The notes beneath the pieces were generated by a model. That model did not search any database. It saw nothing but the letters and a program-made list of their open reading frames with translations, and was not told the DNA's origin. Shown here piece by piece: positions 1-11,205 of a stretch of 64,000 nt of DNA. The stretch lies in NCBI RefSeq assembly GCF_945859685.1, contig NC_079147.1, forward strand, positions 145,414,645 through 145,478,644, read 5' to 3'. The stretch comes from Eupeodes corollae (lineage: Eukaryota; Arthropoda; Insecta; Diptera; Syrphidae). A program made the translations under genes and the position numbers. Position 1 is the stretch's first letter. Every line of letters begins with the position of its first letter.

Positions 1-2195
1 TACTTGAATTCATATGAACTTTAATTAACATAAGTACGTTTGAAAAGTATGCATTTCGAATGTACTTTAAACGAGACATCCTTTGATATGAAAGAACTCA
101 AATAAATCAATCCAACTGAAGGCTTCTTTTTTATTCTCACAAACAATTGCCCCATTAACAAAATCAGAATAAACAAAACTGAGATTTTTTAAGCACTATA
201 TTGAAGAAAGGAACAAAATTGACAAATTGTTTGCTAGATTACGCATTCACTCTGACTAAAAGCCTCTATGACTTTGTCGATTAATTTTTCATAATGTCTG
301 TACTCTTTTCAGAATTATAGTTTCTCTTCTGGAATGAATATAAAAGTGGGCGATTAAAAATAGAAGTATTCGTTTGTAGACTGATTATCGAAAATTGAGC
401 AAAACTTAACTAGAACAAGATTCTAAGATTTTTTCCAAGAAGAAGCTTGGATATTAAATCCTAGTATAAATATAGGCTTGAAAATCAAAAGATAACGTTG
501 AAAATAAGTCTTGAATTCTTATTATTTAATTTTTGCAGCTGAGTTCCATTTTCATGTATAAGTTCTTCTCTCTCTTCAAAGCACTTTCAATCTGTTTGAA
601 AAATTAATTATCAAAAGAAGTCATTTATTGACATCAATATGCATTCTTCTAATCACTTTTATAGTCAACAACCTTCGAAAATACCGACAGACTTGTGAAT
701 AAATGTTCTTTCTAAATTAAAGACACGCAAAAAAGCTTATCTGCTTAAATTTGTTTCCTTTTTGTAAATTATTATAAATTATCATTTTTTAGCGTTCTTA
801 GTTAAATAAATCATTTATTTTTCCTTAATTAAAAGTATATACACACATACAAATACATTTAATATTTTTTTTGTTTTTTAGTGAAAATTTTTATTTTTAT
901 TTTGTTTTATACTTTCAAATAAATTTACATACATACATATATTTTTTCATAATAGAAAACAAAGCTTCTTATTTTGTAAATAAATGTAACAACATAAATT
1001 TCAAATTTTCCTTAAATGAATGTTCAATATCATACTTACAGTCAATCGCTTGTAAATATTCTGTTCTATGCAATTGAATGATCTTTTAGCATTATGCAAA
1101 AAGGCATAGTGTGCAAGCTTCCATTTTTGGTTCATAAAGACAAAGGTCTTTAAGACATGGTCTAGCATCACTGAAATAGTCATAAAAAGATCAGTTTGGT
1201 TTATTATTTAAAAACCTTAAATAAGTTGGCAATAGTTTTATTATTGTTTCATATACAGACTGTGTATTTTTCATTATTGGTTTATTTCCTGCAGATAACA
1301 TCCAGTGCTTTAAATAAATAAATAAATAATTATTACCATATGAATACGATTTTATAAATTTTCTCAAAAAAGAACCATAAAATATCTCTATAATTTAATT
1401 GCTTTTGAAATAAGAAATAAAATAATATTAAATACAAAAAAATAAAGCAAACACAAACAAAAAATGTATTAAATAATCATTTATTATTAAAAATAATATT
1501 AAAATATATATTTAATAATAATTTAGCCTAACACAGCAGATTCCAATATATATATATATTAATGTATATATATATACATCAAAATGATGAAAATAAAAAC
1601 AAAATATAAAATAATAAAAAGAACGAATAGAAACAAAATTAAAAATGAAAAATAAAAACAATACAAAAATACACAAAACAAGGAACACATCTCTCATGAG
1701 CATATTATATATAATAATAAATAAATGTACGACTTATCGCATATAGGATTATATTTTCTTATTTAGTAATGTAAGTATACAAAACAATGTGAGCATAAGA
1801 AATATGAACGAAAATAAAATATATAAATATATAAATAAAAATAAAAACAAAAAAAGTAAACAATAGAAGAAATAAAAATATACAACAAAAAAACAATCGT
1901 ATTTAGAATGAAATCCTCATTGGAATTTCATTATAATATATGATAGAAATAAATATTATAAATATAAAAATATACAATTTTCTTTCATTTCACTTTGGGT
2001 AGAAAGTTTATGTCGGGATAAAACGTATTCATAGCAAAATATTTGGAAAATATTTTATGAGAAAAGAACTTGGCATCAACGAATGTTACTTTACAGAAAG
2101 TTTTTGATGCACTAAATAAGAAATAGTAGAATTGTAATCAAAATTCAAATTTTCAACCGTGGTCAGGGTAAAGCGTTCAAAATGATAACCACATA
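1..2195. other. AT-rich non-coding stretch
   Basis: I see no gene here. The sequence is strongly AT-rich with many A and T runs, and the only ORFs are short, low-complexity Phe/Ile/Lys/Asn strings on both strands. No splice-flanked coding block, transposase motif or inverted terminal repeat was recognised before the Tc1 end at 2196. It is probably intergenic or intronic DNA. Confidence 0.6.
1546..1579. repeat. TA microsatellite
   Basis: Two short runs of alternating TA separated by a few bases. Simple low-complexity repeat with no feature attached. Confidence 0.7.
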
Positions 2196-2426
2196 CAGCT
2201 CTTTGAAAAAAATAGCACCATGTTGCATTTTGTACTTCTCTTACAAATTGCGTTCTTCTCTATTAATGATAACACAACGCATCTAATGAAAAGTATTTCT
2301 ATTGCATTCAGTAGTATAATGAACAAGTAAATTTTTCTAAAACTGTTAATTTTTCCGTTGATTTGAGATAAAAATTTCCGTTAACAGTTGAGACCCTAAA
2401 CGCAAATGTGTGGAAAAAAAATAGCA
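2196..2426 (+). repeat. left IR/DR terminus (outer 2196-2220, inner 2407-2426)
   Basis: Outer terminal motif next to TA (2194-2195), and an inner direct copy reading GTGTGGAAAAAAAATAGCA about 210 bp inside. In IR/DR elements both copies bind transposase. Confidence 0.7.
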
Positions 2427-2519
2427 ATATGTCATTCTGTTGAGAATTTTGGTAGAATATATTCGTGTTTTTAATATTTTTTACATTTAATCAAATCAAG
2501 GTAAGGTTTTTAAAAATTG

Positions 2520-3311
2520 ACTCCTTTCGATGAACGACGCATAACGAGATTAGTAAAAAAAACCCATTTATTACCTCTAATAAAATAAAAGAGAAATTAA
2601 ATCTACCTGTGACCACTTCGACAATAAGGAAAAAGCTGACAAAGAATAATTTACCTGCTAGAAGTCCCAGGAAGGTACACTTATTGAGAAAGGTCCACTT
2701 ACAAAAACGGAAAAAATTTGCAACAGATCACTTGCATTGGGAGCCAACAACGTAAGTGGCGTAATATACTCTGGACCGATGAGTCTAAAATTGTTTTATT
2801 TGGGACTCCTGGTACCAGAACTTTTGTCCGCAGGCCAAAAAACAAGGAGTTAAAGCCAGAATACACCATTAAGACAATTAAGCACGGCGGCGCAAAAATA
2901 AACATATGGGGATGCTTTTCATATAATGGTACTGGTCCCATATTTTGGATCACACCCATAATGAATGCTAAAATGTATGTTGACATTATGAGGGAAGTCA
3001 TGCTGCCTTACGCTAAATGGAATATGCCTCTCAAGTGGGTTCTGCAGCAGGATAATGACCATAAACATACGAGCAAATTAGCAAAAGATTTTTTCGCTAG
3101 AAATAGGGTTCAGGTTATGGAATGGCCGGCTCAGTCGCCAGACCTGAACCCCATCGAAAATCTTTGGGCAGATGTAAAAAAAGCCGTATTTGAAGCCAAG
3201 CCGAAAAACACACTGCAATGATGGGAAGCTGTGCAGGCTGCATGGAGAAATATTCCACTTCAGCGATGTCAAGCATTAGTCGACTCTATGCCACGACGCG
3301 ACGCACAGTAA
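2520..3311 (+). pseudogene. Tc1-like transposase (DD34E), broken
   Basis: The N-terminal helix-turn-helix part (from about 2520, residues like RRITRLVKKNPFITSNKI) runs in one frame to about 2740. A one-base shift there moves the catalytic part to another frame (2718-3221). The catalytic set is visible: D in TDESK, D in QQDND and E in NPIENLW, with 34 residues between the last two, the Tc1 signature. An in-frame TGA at 3219-3221 interrupts the C-terminus, which then continues to a TAA at 3309-3311. With a frameshift and a stop, and no intact start seen, it cannot make transposase. Confidence 0.85.
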
Positions 3312-4084
3312 TAATTTAATTGGTCTATTTTCGATTATCTAAAATAAAAAAAAAAAATGATTATTTATAAAAGATACCTTCTATAGGTAGTCTGAAGCTT
3401 AAGTACTAGGAAAAAATGTGTTTTTTTTTTAAACTTTTTGATTTCAAAAAAAGCTCCAAAAGACTCCAAGAAAGTAAGTATGCCAGCATATGCTCCATGC
3501 ATTTATGTAAAAGCACAGAAAAAATCAGCTGCAGATACGTGCAGATGTGGAAGTTATGATCAAAAATGTTTCACTGAATCGGATTTCAAAAAACTGCGTT
3601 TTGACGGTGGTGTTTACCAAAAAGTTTGATTTCTTCGTTATTAATTGTCAGAATGAACTGGTTAAGCCCATTATTTTAAGAAAAAATGTCAAACTTTATT
3701 TTAAAAATAAAACAAAATTAATACATTGACACAGGTCTGAGAATTTCGATTTTTGCGAAACCATTTATTTCTGCCCGGAAATTTTTTTCAACTTTGAACT
3801 CAATTTTCTTGGAAAGAACACACGAAAGGCAATATAGTTTTATGATATTTTAAATTATATGATAGAGCTTAAAAAAAATAAAGAAAAGGATTAGGGATAA
3901 TCCTTTATTTTTTTAGTTTTTTGCTAAAAGTAGGGCAGGTAGAAATAAAAAAGGTGTTATTTTTAAAGTTTTATTGCTTTGTTTTTGTTGTGTATTGCGT
4001 AATTTTGTATTACCTGTCTTATTAGAATAAAATCTCTTACTTAAATCTATATATATAAAGGATTAAATTAAAAAAAAGTCAGTA

Positions 4085-4618
4085 TTGATCATCATTGTCG
4101 ATCTTGTAAAACAAGGTACGGGGACAAGTAATGACGGCAACACCTCCAGAAGATTTTTTGCAAATCCAACCATGACTTCAGAAATCACTGGAGTTAGTGA
4201 ATCCCTAATTCGGCGGTTTGCTGTTGTCCTTGAAGTAATAACGTCGAATGAAAAATTAGATTTAAAAAAAAGTGCAGCTTACATGTGGGAAACTGCTGAA
4301 TGGTTTGTTGAGAAATATAAATGGTACAATATGCCAGCAACCGTACATAAGATTTTGATCCATGGAGAAGAAATAATTAAAAGCTGTGCATTTCCTGTTG
4401 GATCGCTCTTCGAGGTAGCCCAAGAATGCCGAAATAAGGATTATAAAGCCTACCGCAGGTTTCATTCGAGAAAATGCAGCCGAATTGCGACGAATGAAGA
4501 TGTGATGCATCACATACTCATATCCTCAGATCCAATAATAACAGGTTTAAGGCCACAGGCAAAAAAGAAAATACTTCCAATCAGCGCAGACGCTAAAAAT
4601 CTCATTTTAGCGTCATAA
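4085..4618 (+). CDS. partial ORF of an unclassified repeated protein family
   Basis: An open 177-codon frame. From memory, its central block (HKILIHG, then RNKDYKAYRRFHSRK, then ISSDP) resembles C-terminal parts of uncharacterised proteins found in many copies in arthropod genomes. An acidic/serine N-terminal lead (VDLVKQGTGTSNDGNTSRRF) is also of that type. No start context, signal peptide or membrane segment is evident, and the N-terminal half expected of the family is missing upstream. Its place inside a Tc1 element and the family's repetitive nature suggest a mobile element gene fragment, not a host gene. The function is unknown to me. Confidence 0.5.
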   Translation: MIIIVDLVKQGTGTSNDGNTSRRFFANPTMTSEITGVSESLIRRFAVVLEVITSNEKLDLKKSAAYMWETAEWFVEKYKWYNMPATVHKILIHGEEIIKSCAFPVGSLFEVAQECRNKDYKAYRRFHSRKCSRIATNEDVMHHILISSDPIITGLRPQAKKKILPISADAKNLILAS

Positions 4619-4769
4619 AATTACTACTTCATAATTGTTTTTTATTTATTTTTTGTATGTATTTATCTATTTATTTATTTTATTTTATAATATACATAGT
4701 TAGTAATAATATTTTGTTCAAAATAAAAAAGTTAAGATTTTACTTAAAAAAAACTTTTATTTAAATATA

Positions 4770-5297
4770 ACATCAAAAGCCTCAAATTTTAGAAAAATGT
4801 CAATAACTTTTTTTCTAATAATTTTTTCTTGACCAAATTTTGACCAAGCATGTATAAGACTAATCTTAACATGTGTTTAAAATTTCATTAAAATTCGTTT
4901 AGAAGTTCAGATTTTACAGACTTTTTTCCGCTCTCCCATACAAAAATCAAAAACCCTCAAATTTTAGAAAAATTCCAATAACTTTTTTTCTAATAATTTT
5001 TTCTTGACCAAATTTTGACCAAGCATGTATAAGACTAATCTTAAAATGATTTAAAAATTTCATTAAAATTTGTTTAATAGTTCAGATTTTACAAAAAATT
5101 TTCCGCTCTCCCATACAAAAATCAAAAACCCTCAAATTTTAGAAAAATGTCAATAACTTTGTTTATAATTTTGTTTTTTCAACCAAATTTTGACCAAATA
5201 TGTATAAGACTAATCTTAACATGTATGCCAAATTTTATTTAAATCCGTTGAACCGTTCAGATTTTACAGACTTTTTTCCGCTCTCCCATACAAACCG
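4770..5297. repeat. three tandem units of about 175 bp
   Basis: The phrase TTCCGCTCTCCCATACAAA recurs at 4926, 5101 and 5276, exactly 175 bp apart. Each unit contains CTCAAATTTTAGAAAAA, then CAATAAC, then ACCAAATTTTGACCAA and GTATAAGACTAATCTTAA. The first two units are nearly identical and the third is more diverged. No coding capacity. Confidence 0.85.
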
Positions 5298-5685
5298 AAC
5301 CACTGTGCGACGTTGCGCCGCTGTACTTAAAAGTAAGGGTTATAAGACGAAATATTAATTAATTGATATTACTCCAAATCAAAAACTTATTGATTTTACC
5401 CAGCATTTGTGTTTTTTACGAATTTCCAATTTTGGTGCTATTATTTTTCACACAAAAAAAGTAGTATTTTTTTATTTTGATAAGCATAACTTATTTAATT
5501 TTAGTTATAATGGATAAGTGTTTACGTTTATAGATTACTTTATCTTCACTTTTGTTATTAAAATGTAAAATTAAATTCTAACTATCATTTGTTTAAAAAA
5601 ATCTTTCATTTAAAACTAAAATAAGTGGTTGGTGCTATTTTTTTTCACAGAGCTGTAAGTGATACATCAAAAAATGACGAAAAAT

Positions 5686-5925
5686 CCCCTGATTACAAAG
5701 TTGTGTTTCCAAGTCGCTTTTACTTTGAGTCTTCTGCTTGCCAAACACATTTTTAACTTTTTCAAATGCAGTTTCAAACTTAAAACCATGATAAATTTTT
5801 CATATAATACATATATAACAATAAAAATTATAAATCAAAATATCATAAAACTTCCCCTAATTACAAAAATGTGATTCAAAGACGTTTTGGCTGCAGCTTT
5901 CTGCTTGCCAAACGCATTTTTATAG
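5686..5925. repeat. two diverged direct copies, about 167-bp period
   Basis: TCCCCTGATTACAAA followed by TTCTGCTTGCCAAAC near 5690-5745 recurs as TCCCCTAATTACAAA followed by TTTCTGCTTGCCAAAC near 5855-5912. The copies are non-coding and lie just outside the Tc1 right end. Confidence 0.55.
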
Positions 5926-6050
5926 TTTTTCAACGCTAAAACTCAATAACTTTTTTGTAATAACTGTCAACTTTTCTTAATTAGAAGAGAAAAATTATTA
6001 ATCATCAGCTTTATCATGAAAGATTCAAACTTATACCTTCACAATTAATC

Positions 6051-7557
6051 GGCCCTATCGAGGTAACCGTCGGAGCGGAATTCTTTCCGATTTCCTCCGA
6101 ATCGGAGACATTTTGCTTCGAGGTAGTTGTCCGTTCAGCTGATCGGACATTCTCTCCGACAAAACACAACGCATGCAATGCTTTGCGATGAAGTACTTGT
6201 TTTGTTTTATTCTTGACAGATACAAACATACAATTTTCCGAAGTTCTCCGACAAGTTCTTGTTGCGGAAAGTGTTTTCTTTTTTTAAAAAACCAAAGACA
6301 AACACCATGAATCCTGAAGGCTTGTGATATTTTTGTTTTCAAATATATAAATTTATTTTGAATAAATATTTATGCATCAAAGATGAGTTGAACTATTTCA
6401 TTTCGAATTGTAGTTGCTTGGCATCGAAGCAAATTAGTCTGAATTTCATGAATTTCTATTTCCGTATTGTTTAAATCTTCATGCTCGAAAATTTCATAAC
6501 TTGAATCAAAATGTAAACATATTTTGTGTAAAGCGCAACAAACGATAACGATTTGTGCAGATTTCAAAGGTGCATAGTGCAACTGTCTTGTACCTAACAA
6601 GCAACGAAATTTGCTTTTCGATAATCCTATTAACCGTTCAACTATGTTACGAGCTCTACTGTGACATATATTAAAACGGCTCTGCGCTTTGCGGTGTAAG
6701 AGTCCTGAATGGTGTCATAAGCCAGGGCTCCAATGGATATCCTGAATCACCTACAAAAAGAAACAAATTCAGTTGGTCGGTATTGTTGTAAAAAAGACAC
6801 AATCTGACACAATCAGACCGATGATTTATCTGTATTTGTGTTGAATCTGCTCCAAAACAAAAGCAAACGCATTTTTATTCAGGCGAAAGTTTTTCTTGAA
6901 TCTGGAAGAGAATTCTAGAATTATTAGAAGATAAGAATTAGATTAGAAGATAAGTTTACTTACGCCGCGTCAGATAGTTTACGTATATTGCTTTCATTTC
7001 ACAATGTTCTCCTATTTTCTTTATTTTGCGCCCTAATCTCATTTGATTCAACGTCCAAAAATAAACCAACACTATCCGTTTCTTATTATTAAATAAATAA
7101 ATAAAACTTATGTTTCAACTGTTTTTTTTTTTTTAAATTTATTCTTTTTCTTTGACACTTCAAATGGAAACAAAAACATAGGTTTGACATAGGGAGGGGA
7201 CTTTATTAGATAGTTTTGATTTAAAAATCGTTGCATCTAATTAAATGTCTTAAAAATGCTAGCGCATTATAATTGAAAAAATTACTTTTATAAGCAATAT
7301 ATTACATTCTGCCACCAATTTGTTATGGTTTAAAACGCTTATTGTCTTTATTTTATAACATATTATCGAGAATATATCGCATTTTCGATATATCGGTTAA
7401 TTTGCACATCTCTGCCTGAAATTTATATCCATCGCATTGCGTCGTCTCATGTCCGTAAAATTTCTTCCGATGACAGCTACCTCAAACCGGAATTCAATCT
7501 CCGAAAAGGGATGCGTTACGGAAAAAGTTCCGCTCCGACAGTTACCTCGATAGGGCC
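6051..7557 (-). mobile_element. PIF/Harbinger-like element, internally reduced
   Basis: The ends are 30-bp inverted repeats with one mismatch (left GGCCCTATCGAGGTAACCGT at 6051, right complement ending at 7557). A relic of Harbinger transposase lies inside on the minus strand. Autonomous PIF/Harbinger elements are usually longer and carry a second Myb/MADF gene that I do not see here, so most of the interior is deleted. No 3-bp TTA/TAA target duplication is evident, so the outer borders need checking. Confidence 0.65.
6370..6762 (-). pseudogene. C-terminal fragment of PIF/Harbinger (HARBI1-like) transposase
   Basis: Reading on the minus strand, GDSGYPLEPWLMTPF is followed, after a frameshift, by SRARNIVERLIG, then LGTRQLHYAPLKSAQIVIVC and CALHKICLHF, a typical HARBI1-type C-terminus. 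The open part is 6370-6600. The section from 6600 to 6762 is in a different frame, and the N-terminal catalytic region is missing. Confidence 0.75.
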
Positions 7558-7587
7558 GGTCTTCTGGTTTCTGGGACCGCAATTCAA

Positions 7588-8088
7588 GGAGCCTGATAAT
7601 GAAGTTCGCGTCGGAACGTTTCAATTTGACTCGCGTCGTATTTCCTTATTCACGAATTCGCTGCGGAGCCAAAACTTTTAGTGTGACTTTATCTTTATAT
7701 ATTCCAGTGATTTAAAAGATTTCCACAAATTTTGTTTTGATTGAATTTGTGAAATTTGCGGTGATTTATTCAAAATTTTATATTTTATTGGGGATTGTGG
7801 ATAAATTATATAAGAAAATTAAAATAAAGCTAACTCACATTATTATATAATTTAATTACAACCAAGAAAGAAACCACGAAATCGAACAATGAATAATAAT
7901 GAACACTTTTTCGCCTATGAATCGCAAAAAAAAAGATGTCGAATTTCAACTCACCAATAATGATTATGACATTTCAAATTCGAATTCGTTAATTGGTCGA
8001 ATTCAAAACAAAGAAGGCGAAAGCAATAATTGATAAATGGCGAACTCACTAGCAAAGCGATTCGCCGCGAATCCCATAATCAGGCCCC
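7588..8088. mobile_element. candidate MITE
   Basis: The left edge GGAGCCTGATAATGAAGTTC and the complement of the right edge GGGGCCTGATTATGGGATTC match over roughly 30 bp with several mismatches. The interior is non-coding and contains repeats of the GAATTCG/TTCGC type. No clear target duplication was found, so the limits are tentative. Confidence 0.4.
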
Positions 8089-9019
8089 AGTAATCTTTTG
8101 AATTTTACTGTTATTGTCCAGGCAAATTGAAATGGGGAAAGCTTTCAACCTGTATTTATTGCCGCATTTTCCAAATATGGTAATAGTTGAAAAGATTTAT
8201 TTGTTGCAATAATATATGGTTTGCAAGTATTGTAAAACAACTTATATCTCGCTTCCTTTACTCTTAGAGCGGTCGTTCAATTCGACATCCTGTCAAACTA
8301 AGTTGAAAGTCTGACATTTACGAAAATGGATCGCTTAACTATCGCACAACGAATTTTTAAAACCTACCAAAAATATGGTGATTCTGCCAACAGTCACATA
8401 TCGTACTTTTAGAGAATAGTATGGTTTACATCAGCATTGTCCAACTACACAAGCAATTGGCAAAATTGTGAAGAAATTTGAAGAGATTGGATTTGTTACA
8501 CATATTGTAAGGCATGTGCATCATCGTTTCGATCGTACAACTGAAAATATCGTTGCTGTAAGTGCAAGTGTTGCCGAAGACCCGAATGTGTCGATTCCTC
8601 GTTGTTCTTAGGGATTAGGACTGTCTTACGGTTACGGGACATTATGTATTTTGAATTTGGATCTACTCGTACACCTGTATTCATATGAAGTCCATTTCTC
8701 ACTTGGTTGGTAACAAAATTGTTGTATTTGGGCTTTGAAAATCCTCAAGTTATTGAAGAGAGGCCATTACATCCACAATGCCTGCTTTTGAGGAAAGTGA
8801 CTTGAAGAATATGTGGTTTCAACAAGACGGTGCCACATGCCACACAACTCGAGCGAATATGGCTTTATTGCAAGAGACATTTCCTAGCCGCGTTAGTTCT
8901 CTCATGGCGATATCAACTGGCCACCAAGATCATGCAATTTGACACCACTGGACCTTTTTTGTGGGGTTATGCGAAAGACTGTGCACATAAACTTTTAACT
9001 CTATAGCACTTAAAGTAGT

Positions 9020-9451
9020 ATTCACATGAGCGCGACCAACGAACGACGAATGAATTACAAAATGTGAGTTTGTATACGTTTGAAGACATATTTCCACACA
9101 AATTCTTAACAAAACGATAGCAATATAGTTTCTATTTGATTTATGATACATACTTTTACTTTTCAATATAATATATTAATAAATTTAAGAAAACAAATTT
9201 ATTTGTCGCGAAAAAAATTATAGTTGATACGAACTTTCAAACTTTATTCGCGTTCCACATAATCCACACTCGCAACGAATAAAATAATCGCGCGTACTTA
9301 ACCTAAAAAATCATTCTTATTTTGGTTTCGGTGGTGAATGGTGTTCGGCTGTAGCTTTACTCGCTACGAATTAAAATCTCTCATGTGAAAGAAACTTCAA
9401 AATCGACGAATATTCGTTCATTCGTTGGTCGTTGGTCGTGCTCATGTGAAT
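9020..9451. mobile_element. MITE, copy A
   Basis: A 432-bp non-coding unit with inverted ends. The left begins ATTCACATGAGCGCGACCAA, and the right end is the complement of ATTCACATGAGCACGACCAA. AGT flanks both sides. The interior block near 9208-9300 (CTTTATTCGCGTTCCACATA) recurs in copy B. Confidence 0.65.
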
Positions 9452-9464
9452 AGTATTTAAGAGT

Positions 9465-9880
9465 CTTGCACATGAGAGCGAACAACGAATGAACGAATTG
9501 GCGAACAAACGTGATTTTACACATTTCAAAAAGTCAATTTCATATAAAAACACATTTAAATTAAAAGAAACTATTGTTAGGATAGTAAAATTTGTATTTT
9601 GTTCTCTAAAATAAGAAAATTTTGTAAAAACAATTTGGTAGTAACGAATTGCACTGAGGTTGCTACGAACTGTCAAACTCTTTTCGCGTTCCACATACCA
9701 TCCGCACTGCAACGAATGAATTGTTCGCGCTCAACTTAACCTCAAAATTATACCACTCTTGTTTTGTTTGTTGAAAAGGATAATTATAATTCGTCGCTGT
9801 CTGGGACTTTAAACTGACTGTGAAAGAAAAGTCAAAATATGCCAACATCCACAGTTCGCAGTTCGTAGCTCATGTGCAAG
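9465..9880. mobile_element. MITE, copy B, sibling of copy A
   Basis: A 416-bp unit with ends CTTGCACATGAG and its complement. The interior CTTTTCGCGTTCCACATA near 9678 aligns with copy A. It lies only 13 bp from copy A in the same orientation. Confidence 0.65.
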
Positions 9881-10034
9881 ATGCTTTAAAAACCAACATT
9901 TGTCAAGGCTGAGGTACTGCCCAATATGTGTCAAAAAGTGGTCGAAAATTGCCTCAAGAGAATCAATTCTTGCAACAATTGGCGGGGTGGTCATACGCCA
10001 CATAACGTTCAAACTTTATATAAAAAAAGATATA

Positions 10035-10240
10035 CACTGCCGGTCATCTGAATAGGTTCACAAATATTTTCACCTCACTGTTGACCTCTCTTCATATGAA
10101 TTGCAATGACACATCTTTTTTATATATGTATGTATGTAATGAAAGAGCATCATTATGTACTTATTTTGGGAGAAAACAATTGCTTAAAGCCTACCGGTAT
10201 TCTCCCACGGTAGTTTTTTGGCTCATCTGAATAGATTCAA
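10035..10240 (+). repeat. left IR/DR terminus of the 10-17 kb Tc1 element
   Basis: Outer motif at 10035 beside TA, inner direct copy at about 10213-10240. Confidence 0.85.
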
Positions 10241-10566
10241 AAAAAAAATTGCAGTTTGCGTTGAGTGGCGTGTTAATTGAAATGCAAATTTTATCTGTCA
10301 ATAAAGTTAGTGTGTTTTTCCTATTAAGGTTGAAAATGGGTAGCGGAAAATCTTTAAGCGAGGAAGAAAAAGGCAAAAGAAAAGCATTTCGGGAATCAGG
10401 CCTAAGCCAACGACTTATAGGTAAGAAAATTAGTCAAGTCAAGAAGTCAACATTTTGTAGGCGGTTACTTGCGAAATATACAAAATTATGGGAAGAACAT
10501 GAAAGGAGAAACTTAGACGGCCACACCAAAGGCTGATAGACGTGCTATCATCAGAGCAGCTTCTAA

Positions 10567-10873
10567 AGGCCCAACTATAATAGGCATAAACTAGCATATG
10601 CGCGCATAAGTAAACGTGCGAATACAAAGAATCTCAATACGATTGAACATAATGGAGTCTAGCTCCGTTTCGTTCAATTTTTCTCAGTTTCGTTAACTTA
10701 AGCACATTTAAGCAAGAGCGATCCCAGTCGCTCGCCGGATAAGTAAAATCTGACATGTAGATACGTGAGCAAAATTGCATTATGGCTATGCAGTAATTTC
10801 GCAATCTTAAGCGAATTTTCATTGGGTTTTTGACATAAGCTTATGTTTGCTTATGCCTATTATAGTTGGGCCT
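10567..10873. mobile_element. MITE with TAA target duplication (PIF/Harbinger-like)
   Basis: A 307-bp non-coding unit with inverted ends AGGCCCAACTATAATAGGCA and its complement. TAA flanks it on the left (10564-10566) and the right (10874-10876). Excising it with one TAA copy rejoins the Tc1 transposase reading frame (RAAS then NSHDS), which confirms the borders. Confidence 0.9.
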
Positions 10874-11014
10874 TAATTCTCATGATTCCGCGTCAAAAAT
10901 AAAATTAAAAACCGGTGTCAACTGCAGTTTAGCTACGGTAAAGCGCGTTAGTAAAACTGCTTCCCATTAAAAAGAGAAAAAACACCACTTAACAAATCTA
11001 GGAAAGAAATTCGT

Positions 11015-11205
11015 TATTGGAGTTACAATATTTTGTATATAAGTTGCACTGAAGTCAGCCACCAACCTATAATCTAAAAGCTTTCATGTATTGTACTTTG
11101 AACACATTCACATAACTTCATTTTCTGAATTTAATAAATTATATCCTTCTTCTTTCATTAACCTTCAAAGTAAAACCACGCGCCTTTTATTCCTCTGTTC
11201 TTATA
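11015..11205 (+). repeat. copia 5' LTR
   Basis: 191 bp, starting TATTGGAGTTACAATATTTT and ending GTTCTTATA, so the edges are TAT...ATA and not the usual TG...CA. An AATAAATTATA-type A/T-rich block near 11131 could serve polyadenylation. Confidence 0.9.

Larger units (their letters stand above)
3346..5345. mobile_element. foreign segment inserted in the Tc1 3' region, class unknown
   Basis: Tc1 sequence ends just after the transposase stop and its 3' end resumes near 5345. Between them lie short unrecognised ORFs (3438-3729), the unclassified ORF at 4085-4618, and a 175-bp tandem repeat ending in a GC-richer tract near 5296-5330. A short palindrome surrounds 3882-3920 (complementary A-rich and T-rich arms around AGGATTAGGGATAATCCT). 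I could not define terminal repeats or a target duplication, so the borders are approximate and more than one insertion may be present. Confidence 0.4.
2196..5655 (+). mobile_element. Tc1-like element with IR/DR ends, carrying a nested insertion
   Basis: The two ends are inverted copies of about 25 bp (CAGCTCTTTGAAAAAAATAG at the left, the complement with CAGCTCTGTG at the right), each flanked by the TA dinucleotide that Tc1/mariner elements duplicate. Each end has a second, inner copy of the motif about 200 bp inside (2407-2426 and 5433-5453), the IR/DR layout of Tc3, Minos and Sleeping Beauty type elements. A Tc1 transposase relic lies at 2520-3311. At 3460 bp it is about twice the usual Tc1 length, because about 2 kb between roughly 3346 and 5345 is foreign. 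Confidence 0.8.
8326..10009 (+). pseudogene. decayed mariner transposase split by two MITEs
   Basis: Starting at ATG 8326, the translation shows mariner fragments with many stops: a helix-turn-helix lead, RHVHHRFDRTTENI, SASVAEDPNVSIP, FQQDGATCHTTR and a LWGYAKD block ending near 9010. The C-terminus resumes at about 9885 (residues like MCQKVVENCLKRI and WRGGH). The wording is close to the DD41D mariner at 46257, so it is an old member of that lineage. Sequence 9020-9880 between the two parts is a later insertion. Confidence 0.7.

Noticed and set aside
871..1183. Short ORFs on both strands near the window start
   Set aside because: Low-complexity AT-driven frames without splice sites, motifs or codon bias.
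3438..3729. Short plus-strand ORFs as a gene
   Set aside because: No recognisable domain, overlapping frames, and position inside transposon-derived DNA. Left as unassigned insert sequence.
4770..5297. Regular repeats as a possible CRISPR array
   Set aside because: Whole 175-bp units repeat with no short repeat/unique spacer alternation, and the context is a eukaryotic intron.
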